The position numbers and the translations under genes are program-made. A stretch of DNA of 64,000 bases from Orobanche coerulescens (Eukaryota; Streptophyta; Magnoliopsida; Lamiales; Orobanchaceae), in assembly GCA_033398695.1 (NCBI GenBank), contig CM065804.1, positions 47,399,501 through 47,463,500 of the forward strand, given 5' to 3'. The notes under the pieces are model-generated. The model ran no database searches. It saw only the letters and a list, made by a program, of their open reading frames with translations, and was not told the DNA's origin. Positions 1 to 10,852 of the stretch are shown one piece after another (the stretch's first letter is position 1; the number at the start of each line of letters is the position of its first letter).

Positions 1-423
1 GACTCGAGATGAAAACGTAATGCAATAATTAATCATACGCGACCAAGAAAAGGGTTAAGACGACAAATACAGATATGGATACCCGTAACTTTCGAGAAAT
101 TACAAAATGGCCCAAAACGCCCGGAAATCACGATACGTGATCGAATAACCAAACCGAAGTTCACAACACGTCTAACAAAGTTAAACGGACTTGCGGGAAA
201 CTCGAAACAGCAGTTTCGGACGAGATTCGCAAGAATCGAACTCAAGTGCGGAAAAGTCGCTAAAAAGCACGGAACTCAACAAAACAACACCGAAACGAAC
301 TCGGATGACAAAAAGTGTAGAATTAATCATTCTCAGAATGACGAAACGGTCATGAGCGAGTTGTCAAAACGGACTTCCGCCAAAAATAGAAAATTACCAG
401 GAATCAAAATTACGGGTATTACA
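1..423 (-). mobile_element. End of a divergent B-like LTR, cut by the window start
   Basis: The stretch matches the last part of the family B LTRs (compare 8151-8572 and 13620-14040) with many substitutions, and ends at the motif GGTATTACA. Directly after it, at 424, the sequence jumps into the middle of a family A LTR (compare 20236 onward). This is therefore the right-hand LTR of a B-like element that landed in the first A LTR. The rest of that element lies left of the window. The base quintet after the junction is AGTAT, so its left end should also be preceded by AGTAT. Confidence 0.7.
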
Positions 424-2382
424 AGTATCGACCCTCAAACATCCCGTCGGACACTCCGGGTGGAAGGAACAACACACACACATGTTCCAAAATCACAGTT
501 GCAAACCACAAGCCTCGAAGGTCAATCACAGTATATATAGTCGAGGTACCTTACTAGAATGGCCAGTTCATCCAACATATACTCACGACCAAGTAATGAT
601 ACGATTCACAAGGAAGCACAAGATTTCAACAGCACCGAATGACACAACTAATATCACTCAAACTCACATATTCATCCATAAACACGTGACTCCAAGCACA
701 TAATTTGACAAAAGAATTACACTTTACATTTACCAACGACATAATCATACGCAATGACATCACAAGAAAGTAAGGTGATTCTATACTCGACACTAGCTCG
801 CATATTCAACTAAGCACATTAATTCCCGACACACACGGGTCACCTTTACAAAAAGCATGATGGTAAATATTCCGATTCTTTTGAAAAATGGTTATTAATA
901 TTTATTTAGCACATATCGACGATTAACAACCATAATATCCACAAAACACGTAATGTATGGGCAAGATACTTGCCTCAATAATCGATACCGGACACTCATA
1001 CAATCACGGCTCAGTCGGGACATCTCGAACACCTACGATTCCCCGGCGAAGGAAAAGAATACACCCACGATCGAGAAGCTTGAAGAAAACGACGAACGGA
1101 AGGGTTCCGACTCGAGTTCTTCACAAGAATTCGACCCTAACAACATATAATCAATAAATCATCGATCATACGAGGAAGAATAATCGTAGAACGCCCGAAA
1201 ACCCCTCTACGACATTTTACCGGACACCTTCAAGGCATCGATCAAGAACTCGACCAAATCGACGAATCGATACGATCCAACCATGGAATAATAAAGGAAA
1301 TGATATAATATATCTAAATTATCATCAATCCATCAAAATCCTAAGTTAAATCGGATTAAACGGACGAAAACGAACAAAATACCCAAAATCCCCAAAATTA
1401 AATTTCTAGAAAATCTGACCTGATTCGGTAGATCGGAGGATGTTATAGGATGGATGATTGATGATATGAACTCCAAAACTTCATGGATTGATTGTCCAAC
1501 AACATCTCTCCATGATTAACCAAGCTCCAGCCGCGGAAGGGAAGAAAACGAGTGAGAAAAATGGCGAAAACCCGTCTGCGGGGCCATAAATAGCCGCACG
1601 GTGTGCCGCGGCCCATCGGGAGTGTGCCGCGGCACAGGGCCAAAAATGGCTCCCGGTGGTCGGCGGTGTCTTTGCGGCTCGGCGGAGTGTGCCGCGGCAC
1701 CGTCTGATCGGTTTGGCGAAAAATGCCACAGAGTGTGCCGCGGCCACTGCCCGGCATGTCTGCGGCCCACTGCTCGGCGAAGGCTGCCGAACCGCCGGCC
1801 GTGACTCGGCCAGAGCCGCCGAGCACTACCGGCCGTGACTCGGCGATGCGGCTGGGCCCAGGTTGCCCGGACATGACTCGGCCGGGGCCAACTCCGACGG
1901 CCCGAACGACCCCGAAATTCGAACCTGAATACGAATCGATGATACGGTTACGACGTACTCGCAAAGACGAATCTAAGAGCTAATAGAACACACAATTACG
2001 ACCACCCGAAGGCTCGGAATTCAACAACGGAAGTAATTACCCAAAACTTTGGGAAATTACGAAAATGGCCCAAAACGTCCGAAAATCACGATACGCGATC
2101 GAAACACCAAACCAAAGCTCGCAACATGAATAATAACATTAAATGAACTTACGAGAAACTCGAAACGACAGTTTCGGACGAGATTCGCAAGAATCGCACT
2201 CAAGTGCGGAAAAGTCGCTAAAAAGCTCGGAACTCAACAAAACGATACCGAAACGAACTCGGATGACAAAAAGTGCAGAATTAATCATTCTCGAAATGAC
2301 GAAACGGTCATGAGCGAGTCGTCAAAACGGACTCCGGCTGAAAAAGAAATTTACCGAAAAATCGAAAATTGCGGATATTACA
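424..2382 (-). mobile_element. Family A LTR, first copy (interrupted at its left)
   Basis: Collinear with the uninterrupted LTR at 19136-22184, from its tandem 'cccagacatcccgtcggac' repeats to the terminal GCGGATATTACA. Immediately right of it comes TTCTACCCTCC, the reverse complement of a polypurine tract, so this is the 3' LTR of a minus-strand element. Around 1580-1750 it carries the promoter palindromes described separately. I found no gene in it; the long reading frames at 1443-1964 are a by-product of GC-rich sequence. Confidence 0.82.
1603..1747 (-). promoter_or_regulatory. U3 palindrome cluster GTGCCGCGGCAC in the first A LTR
   Basis: The 12-bp palindrome GTGCCGCGGCAC or a close variant occurs at 1603, 1623, 1689 and 1735, that is at steps of 20, 66 and 46 bp, near multiples of 22. 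On the element's own (minus) strand the cluster lies just upstream of a weak TATA-like CTATTTATGG (about 1584-1594). Position upstream of TATA suggests promoter elements, which is an inference. Confidence 0.5.
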
Positions 2383-4038
2383 TTCTACCCTCCTTAAAAG
2401 AAGTTTCGTCCCGAAACTTAAAACAAGTAGGGAGAAGCAATATCCCGCCAGGAAAACTCAACGAGATACGCAAGTAAATTCGTAACTTACGCCCATCGGC
2501 GAAACGTTACAAGCAACGCAAAGGAATATACGGCGTGAAAACACGCTCCACGACGACCAACACAACGCCGCCGTTAGGGATATAATAAAACCAACAAGTG
2601 ACAAGCGTCATCAACTGGATAATATAATCAAGTCAATTATCCGAACAAACACAAAACACAACGGACGAAAATCAGTACGATTGACCAACCCAACGGTACA
2701 TCAATAAAAACGCGAGCCAATCGCTGAACAAATACGGAATTCCACCGCCCAAGGGTTGGAAGATCGAAAACGAGACTAATTTCCCGAACTTGAAAAGGTC
2801 ACAACGATATATAGATCAATTTGGGACAATATCAGAACTCGCTCGAATGACAAAGGTGAGAAACAACACCAGGTCAGAAGCATTAACGAACACAGTCGAG
2901 TCGATACGGTTGGACGAAACAGAAGAGAAAGAAAGAAAAATGTGGGTATTACATCATATCACCTTTCAAAGAGGTTTCGTCCCGAAACCTAAACAACAAG
3001 AACGAAGTGCTGGAATAGCAACCTTCCCGACTATACCCACTTGGTCCACATCCGATCTTCATGGCCATTAGTATCGTGGTCACGACTGCGTCCTCTGCCC
3101 ATCGGCATACTAAGCGGATTCCCACTCAATACGATTGCACAACTTCGCAAAATATTATACTAAGGTACCAACTCAGCACGACATATCACATAAGGTAACC
3201 AATAACAACTCGAAAAGAAAATCCACGAGGTATCCTTTTAAAGGAAATCTTTTGAAAATCCTTGGATTTGTATATCTATTTAAAATAAACTTTAAAAGTG
3301 CTTTTGGTACCTCGGGTTGTTTCATCAAAACTTGCAAACAACATACTTTAACCGTCTCATTTGAAATCATTTGAAGTCATCATGCCTCTACGTATCATCA
3401 TCACCGTTAACAACTAACAAGTTAATCATGCAAGATCATCAAATCATTCTTACATACTCTAACATTTCCAAATCCGAGTTTGAACTTTACATCGAGTGAG
3501 ATTTTTCATCTTTCACTATATATTTTTGAAAATAAAAATTGCATTGGTTTTTGAAATAAAATATTTTTATGGTGTGAAAGATTTTTGAAAATCATTCACT
3601 CGAATTATTTGAAAATGCAACAATACATTAAAATTATTTTCGAAAATTCTCCCAACACTTCACAGACATCAACGACGGTAATATTTTACAAAATGTTCAA
3701 GGTACTTTAAAACAACTCTTTCAAATACCGTCGAGGTTTTATTTGAGAATCCTAGGCCGGCTCGCAAATTTCAAACAATTTCCAAAGTTCATACGAAGCC
3801 GCCGGCTAATTGCACTTGCACAAACTTATGAAAGTTTTAGAAAAGCGTGTTCGAACACACTCGCAGCAGACATAATTTATCAATTCATCAAACACAATCA
3901 AATATCACCTAGCAATACGAAAAGTCTTAACACACACTCACGCACAACAGTTGTTATCACTAGACACCACGTAGAGAATACAACTAAAGTTAGACCTAAC
4001 GGCTATAATGCGGTTCCATAGCCTCTTCCCAGACTGAC

Positions 4039-4119
4039 TAACGCTCGCTACAACACATATTTAGCGTGCGCTACCCATGCTGCATTAGCGCGCGCTAGCC
4101 TTACACTTAGCGTGCGCTA
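4039..4119. repeat. Palindrome quadruplet inside the A internal region
   Basis: Four copies of a 12-bp near-palindrome (TAACGCTCGCTA at 4039, TAGCGTGCGCTA at 4062, TAGCGCGCGCTA at 4086, TAGCGTGCGCTA at 4108) at steps of 23, 24 and 22 bp. The same motif and pitch occur in the promoter regions of family B and of the chromovirus, but here it is inside a non-coding internal region. The second internal copy has it at 18294-18374 with the same spacing. Confidence 0.75.
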
Positions 4120-4864
4120 AGGGTTCTATTTTAGCAACATGATTGCGAACATATATACGACATTACTGGAATCGAAGGTCACAATTAAACAACAACAATA
4201 TTCGAATCTCAAAGCCATCGATTCACATAATTACAACACATCATGAGCAACCATCAAAAGGCAATTGTCATTCAAAACCAAAAAGTTAAAAGCAAGGGTC
4301 ACGTCTTGAGTATATTTTGTAGAACTCATTTGAGTTCAAAACTCGTGTTTTGAGAACTTATAGTACGCAGTGGAAAAGAATTATCAATAATTCGAGTTTT
4401 CAGAACTTACATCCTTGTGGTCAACATACGAAAATCAACTTTTTCCTCCCTTGGAGGGCATTTTAAAAATTTTACGTGACTCCCCGAAAAGATTCGAAAA
4501 CTTAAAATTCCAAGGTTTATACTCTTGCAAGAAAAATGATTTATACAAAGATACATTCAGCAATATCATTCTACATTTTAGCGCAAGACGGGAATCAACA
4601 AATATATGTCACTTACTCACGATGCACCTTCAAATATTAACTACATAACACAAAATCACACAGGCTCGTATAGCTCGTGGTACAACCTGTAGTAGGGAGG
4701 CTTACATCCACAGATCGCACGAAGATGATGGCTGCACCCTGATACTAATCACGGCCGACATTCCAAACGACGCGTCGCGACACGACATTAGTCAGACTCA
4801 ATCTGACAAGACAAGACCCAACAATACACGACTGGACCCGACAGCCTAGGTTTCCGCAACCTAA

Positions 4865-4876
4865 GCTCTGATACCA
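4865..4876 (-). promoter_or_regulatory. Primer-binding site, family A copy 1
   Basis: GCTCTGATACCA on the plus strand is TGGTATCAGAGC on the element strand, the sequence complementary to the 3' end of initiator tRNA-Met used by many plant retroelements. It ends four bases before the LTR that begins with TGTAACACC at 4881. Confidence 0.85.
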
Positions 4877-4880
4877 TAAA

Positions 4881-5336
4881 TGTAACACCCCGGATCAAGC
4901 GGGAATATTACACGCCGCAAACCCTCTCCGTGAGGATCCACCAGGCTAGACTTCAAAACAACACATTACATTACATACCGACGAATCAAAATACCGGACC
5001 AATAGACCGATTTGGTCTTTCGTCACTGACTTACAAATCAAAATACATAAACTCATCCAGACTCATACCCACACAAGGGTAAAATACTAGCAACAACGAA
5101 CAATAAGGCAATGAAAAAGACAATACAATGGACTCGACTAAGCGAACCCAAAGCGGCCTTCGTGTGATTAGTATCATTCGTCTTTCATCATCCCTCGTGC
5201 CGATCCTGTGTCTTGCTCCCGAAAACCTGCATGTACCTGGACACAATACAGATATCCACCCCCCGATTACTCAGGGGTTAGCAAAACTCCACTGTTTCGC
5301 TAGTGCAAGTATAAAGTGCAAATACGAGCCATACAC
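4881..5336 (-). mobile_element. Family A LTR, second copy, part 1
   Basis: Starts TGTAACACCC directly after the primer site and is collinear with 19136-19589. It is broken at ...GCCATACAC by element B and resumes at 14041. The two parts together, with one copy of the duplicated TACAC removed, are 3049 bp, the same length as the third A LTR. Confidence 0.88.
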
Positions 5337-8300
5337 TGTAACACCCCCAATCCACTCGGGGATATTACACGCCGTAGACCCTCTCCTCGAGGATCTACCA
5401 GGCTGGTAACAACATTTAACATCTCGACAATGCCTTCAAGGCTACAATGACTCAGTAGACCGATTTGGTCTTTCCACAAATACATACAACTCAAATACAA
5501 CTCATGCCCACGCAGGGGACAAAATACAACTACACCCGTACAACGGGAACAATACTGAATCTGAAAACAAAGTACAACTGAACCAACACACAATGTACGG
5601 TTCCTCATGTGATTAGTATCGATCATCTTTCATCATTCTTCGTGCCGACCCTGTGTTATGCTCAAAAACCTGAATGCAAAAACAGACATCCACCCCCCGA
5701 ATACTCGGGGGTTAGCACAACTCCTTTGTTTTGCTAGTGCAAAACAAAGTGCAAATACGAGCCATACAATTCACATTCCACGAATAACAATAACCGAGGA
5801 TCCTCAAAGATCCAAACGAAACGAAAAGTACTTCCCGAGGCAAGGGTTTGAGAAAACATTTCAAAATCGAAATATCATAAATCAATGGAAGTAATTTATA
5901 AAATGATTTAGAATGCCATCGAGAGTTTTAATAGAAAACAATTTAGGATTATCAAATCCTACTTTTCGAAAACCAAAAGACAAAAGGGGGTCACCGCCCC
6001 AAAGGTTTACTTTCTGAAAAATGACATTAACCACACCGTTGGGATTTTAGCCCCAAATCCGTCAAATGACCTTTATAAAACCATTGGGATTTTAGCCCCA
6101 AATCTCATCAATTCACAGTACACAAGAACGACCATAAGGTTCGTCTCCCAACCTCAAAATCCACAAATAAATGATTTAAAACAAACAACAAAATACTCTA
6201 GAGCCATCCTAGCCAAGTAGGCCAAACGAACAACTTACCTCTTACACACTTAGTCAATGCATGCAATCATGAAAACCGTTCAAAAGCACTCATTTCCGGA
6301 AATGCCAATATCGAATCACATTTGTAAAAATGCACCACAATTAACCGCGGACCCACAGCTTCGTGGATCCCTGCCGAGACCCCGTCGGATCTAACCCACA
6401 GTGGTTAAAAGCAAGCTCGCGGTTCCACAGCTTCGTGAAACCCTACCGAGACCCCGTCGGATCTAACCCGCAGTGAGCATACACACACACACGTTACTCA
6501 TGCAATACTAACATGCTAAGAATGTAAGTTCATTAAGAATACTCACTAGAGATGGCCATTAACTCGACACCATTACCAAACTCTTCAAAAATACAATAAC
6601 AAGCTTAAATAAGGAATACACGATTCCATAACTGAAACAATAGGAGTATCATCATAAAATCCTTCAATGTTCAAAATAACCAAATCATAATCAATTCTCA
6701 AAACACCGTTCACAAAACACACTCGTTTTGAAAGAAAGCCTTTAACGAGGCTAAACCGAAATCCTTTGAAACTTCATTTCAAATAACCAAACAAACACAT
6801 CAAGACGACCACCGATCATCATATCCATAAAACGAGAAAAGTATGGGCAAGGTACTTGCCTCGAATAAGAACAACGCGAGAATCGGCCAAGTAGGTTGGC
6901 CCGAACCGACTACGAACTCGCCGACTCCACCGAACGCCAACTCACGTTCATAAACTACGAAGGACAAATAATAACAATGAAATGAATTCCATAACACGAC
7001 TCAAAGCCGTTGAATTCAAAGAACGAATGACGAAAGTTCACGGATTTCCCCCAAAATGGCCAAGAACACGATTCGTTCCGTCAAAACACGAAAACGGAAT
7101 TCCAAGTTGAAATATGGATATACAATCCATAGAATATGTTTAACAACATCATTTAACCATAATCGATCCATCGAAAACGGATGAAAAACGAGATCGGGGA
7201 CAAATCCCCCAAAAAGTCAATTCGAAGGAAATCAAGAAATATACTTCGATTCGACGAAGAACAATGGATTAAATGATGTTAAACACAAGAATACTATCAA
7301 GATTAATCATACCCATCATGAATTAATCAACAACACGGAACGAATCGGACGAAAATGCAAAAATCCCCAAATTCACGAAATTAGGGTTCTAAGGAAGATT
7401 ACCTTGATTCGCTTGATCAAAGGTTGATAACGGACGATCGATTGATGTTATGAACTCAAGGACTTCATGGATTTGTTGTTAAACAACATGGCTTAATCGC
7501 CCATGAATCGCCACTCGCGGATGGAGAAGGAAGGAAATGAAAAGCGAAGTGAAATGTGACTTTCGGCCATATTTATCTTGGGCCGGCCCTAGCGTGCGCT
7601 AGCCTTCCCGGACTAGCGTGCGCTATCGGCCAGATCGGCCGAGTACCCTCGGCCAGGCCCACACGACCCGGCATCACCGACCAACCCTGCCGACCGAACA
7701 CATCGACCCAACTCCGCTAGCGTGCGCTAAGTAGGAAGCTTGCGCGCTTAGCGGCTATCGATGCCACTGGTCGAATCGCCGGCCAGGTAACGTACGCTAG
7801 CCGGCCGACAGCGTGCGCTACGCCTGCCGACTAGCGCGTGCTACGCTCGGCGTAGCGTGCGCTACCTGCCGATCCTGACCGGGTCCAGAACCTCAGAAAC
7901 CCCACTGTCCGGGCCCGATAGCGTACGCTAGGCCACCCGGCAGCGTGCGCTACACCAGCCGGTTAGCGCGCGTAGCCTTCCGGCCGTAGCGTGCGCTACG
8001 CCGGTTCCTGCCGCACCCGTCCGGCCGGTGCCCGCAATCGTCCGGCCCGATCCATGCCGTCGGCCCGATCCGCCACGCCCGAGGCTCGTCGACCGATTTC
8101 CAAAGCGTGCGGAACGAACACGACGAAAAGTTCTCGGACAACATAAACGACTCGAAATGAAAGGGTAATACCATAATTAGTCATACGCGACCAAGAAACG
8201 GGTCGAGACAACAATTACAGATACGGATACCCGTAACTTTCAAGAAATTACAAAATGGCCCAAAACGCCCGGAAATCACGATACGTGATCGAATAACCAA

Positions 8301-8572
8301 ACCGAAGTTCACAACACGTCTAACAAAGTTAAACGGACTTGCGGGAAACTCGAAACAACAGTTTCGGACGAGATTCGCAAGAATCGAACTCAAGTGCGGA
8401 AAAGTCGCTAAAAAGCACAGAACTCAACGAAACGACACCGAAACGAACTCGGATGTCAAAAAGTGTAGAATTAATCATTCTCAGAATGACGAAACGGTCA
8501 TGAGCGAGTCGTCAAAACGGACTCCGACCGAAAAGAGAAATTTACCGAAAATCGAAAATTGCGGATATTACA
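5337..8572 (-). mobile_element. Family B left LTR (3' LTR of the element)
   Basis: Begins TGTAACACCCCC and ends GCGGATATTACA. It holds two copies of a short repeat centred on CCGAGACCCCGTCGGATC (about 6359-6475), a motif also doubled in the chromovirus LTRs, and a GC-rich palindrome cluster at 7590-7998 upstream (in element direction) of a TATA-like box. No gene seen. Confidence 0.85.
7590..7998 (-). promoter_or_regulatory. U3 palindrome array, family B left LTR
   Basis: TAGCGYGCGCTA-type 12-mers start at 7590, 7614, 7718, 7788, 7809, 7832, 7853, 7919, 7941, 7964 and 7987, with a degenerate one near 7740. Within groups the steps are 21-24 bp, and the step between the last two groups of four is 66 bp. 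On the element strand the array is directly upstream of AGATAAATATGG (about 7567-7578), a TATA-like box. The right LTR repeats the layout at about 13092-13490 in a more eroded form, with the good TATA box GTATAAATATGG near 13072-13083. Confidence 0.65.
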
Positions 8573-10852
8573 TTCTACCCTCCTTAAAAGAAGTTTCGTC
8601 CCGAAACTTAAAACAAGTAGGGAGAAGAAATATTCCGCCAGGAAAAACTCAACGAGACACACAAGAATGCGTAACTAACGCCCAACGGCGAAATGTCACA
8701 AACAACGCAAAGGAATATACGGCGTGAAAACACGCTCCACGGCGACCAACACAACGTCGCCGTTTGGGATATAATAAAACCAACAAGTGACAAGCGTCAT
8801 CAAACGGATAATATATCCAAGTCAATTATCCGACAATCACAAAACACAACGAACGAAAACCAATATGATTGACCAACCCAACGGTACATCAATCAAAACG
8901 CGAGTCAACCGCTGAACAAACACGGAATCCCATCGCCTAAGGGATGGAAGATCGAAAACGAAACTAATTTCCCGAACTAAAGGGAATTACGGAGGAGTCG
9001 AATGCTCAATAATCACGAACGAGAACAAAAACCGAACAAACAAACGATCGAGACAACAAAAATCGAAGAATCATGTTCGAATCACGAAGAACAATAAAGT
9101 TCAAACAATAACTCCCGGGATGATCCGTGAGAACTACAAGACATGCATTCCCATAAGATCCACGGGAAAGGGAATAGCGATTGAAAAGTCACAACGACGA
9201 GCGAGTTATTCAAAGCGATACCACACTCGTTCGATAAACAAAAACAAGGGGCGGACAATCTCAGAAATGTCAACAAACATAAATGAGTCGACAGAGTCGA
9301 AAACATAAGAGTTCCAAATCCGATCCACTTCGAATAAAAGAACTAGTAGAACCAAATGATGTTACTTCCGAACAAAGTTCACAAGAATCGAACCGAACTC
9401 GAAAAAGTAACATCGATAACCAGATCGACCCACAACAAGATCACAGCTCGTTCGGATGATGAAATCGAAATATAGAACAAGTTCATAAAGTGCCAACGAA
9501 CATGAGCGAATCGATAGACTGGAGAAAGAGAAAATACAGAAGTCAAAATAGTACGGGCATTACCTCCGACCTCGTCCACGAAATTCACAAAAACGGGAGC
9601 AAGGTAACAAGACATTAAACAATCGACGCATAACGGAACCATCACAGATGCACACGGTCATACCAAACCAAGCTCTAACAGCTCGCACATGCGCGACAAC
9701 GTAGGAATCACTACGAGGCGATAATATTCAACACCAACATCCCGCCTCTCACAGGGGGCTAACGCAACAAATGTGTGGAAAGCGACTCAACGCTCACACC
9801 GCCAATTCGGTCATACTCGGGAGAAAGTATCAAAAGGACAACGCGAACATCACACATACATACCCAGCCCTCAAACGGGAATGGATAGGTTTTAAAAACG
9901 AAAACCTCATTTTGAAAATAATTTAGAAGAACACCGATTGATCTTGAGTATCATCTTACAAAAAAAAAAAGTACAAACGTGAAACATCGTTATCGAGACA
10001 TTGGAGAACCATTTCGCATTTGATAAAAATGAGGACACTTTCTCTTAGTGAAAACTTTCAAAATATTCGACCCTCGGGTCTAAATAAAAGTGTTGAAAAT
10101 ATCTCAAAACATTTTGGTCCTCGAGGTAGAAAAAAATTTTGAAATATATTGTGGCATTTAGGATGTACCACAAGAAAATAACTCATTTGAAAAGTATGTC
10201 TCGAAATTTGTTTTTCCAAGATACTCAAGGTTTTCAAAAATCCAATAGGCCAGAATGCCCAAAACTCACACATATCGACGTTCACTAAAACAACTCCTAG
10301 CACACGCATCAAAACGTTTAAAATCAAGACAATACATGTCTTTAAACGGAAATAAACGATAAAATGCCACATTCAGAACAAAACCACTGATAAAATACCC
10401 TCCCGCACTGGCTAGTGAACAAGTCGAACGCGTATAAGCACAAAGCTCCCACAATAGAACTTGTAAAACGTGCAAATCGATTCGAAAATCATCAACAACG
10501 GACAAAAACAACAATAAAAAGACATCACAAACGACGACACTCCTCGTATAAATCAAATACGAGAGTCGACTAAATACATATCGTGAAATCAAAATTCACA
10601 TAAGGATTCCACCACTTAACAAATAATCATAAAAATAGCTCGGGTCACACGAGGCACAACACAAAGAAGGGAGACTTACTTCCACAAGTCGCACGAAGAT
10701 GATGATCGCCCCACGATACTAATCACGACCAACAAACTCAAACGACGCGTCGCGACACGACTCAGTCAGATAAAATCCGACGAAACAAGACTCAAACAAC
10801 ACGACTTGACCCGGCGGCTAGGTTTCCTCAACCTAAGCTCCGATACCATTTA
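8573..10852 (-). mobile_element. Family B internal region (non-coding)
   Basis: Begins with the polypurine tract in reverse complement (TTCTACCCTCCTTAAAAG) and ends with the primer site GCTCCGATACCA at 10837-10848, one mismatch from that of family A, four bases before the right LTR. Two overlapping minus-strand reading frames of 104 and 108 codons at 10058-10592 show no motif I recognise and are probably chance. Confidence 0.7.

Larger units (their letters stand above)
2383..4880 (-). mobile_element. Family A internal region, copy 1 (non-coding)
   Basis: Runs from a polypurine tract (reverse complement TTCTACCCTCCTTAAAAG at 2383) to a primer-binding site (4865-4876) next to the following LTR. 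Apart from these signals I recognise no gag, protease, reverse transcriptase or integrase on either strand, only reading frames under 100 codons. The 2498-bp size and lack of coding fit a large retrotransposon derivative (LARD) that needs enzymes from another element. Copy 2 at 16639-19135 is nearly identical (2497 bp). A second polypurine-like stretch followed by GTTTCGTCCCGAAACC lies near 2950-2990, which hints at a mosaic origin. Confidence 0.75.

Noticed and set aside
1443..1964. 173-codon minus-strand reading frame, and similar ones at 13116-13643 and 15748-16257
   Set aside because: They lie in GC-rich LTR promoter DNA where stops are rare, are not conserved in frame between copies, and show no domain.
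2790..3071. 93-codon plus-strand frame, conserved in both A internal copies
   Set aside because: Opposite to the element's strand and the two copies are recent duplicates, so shared openness says nothing about coding.
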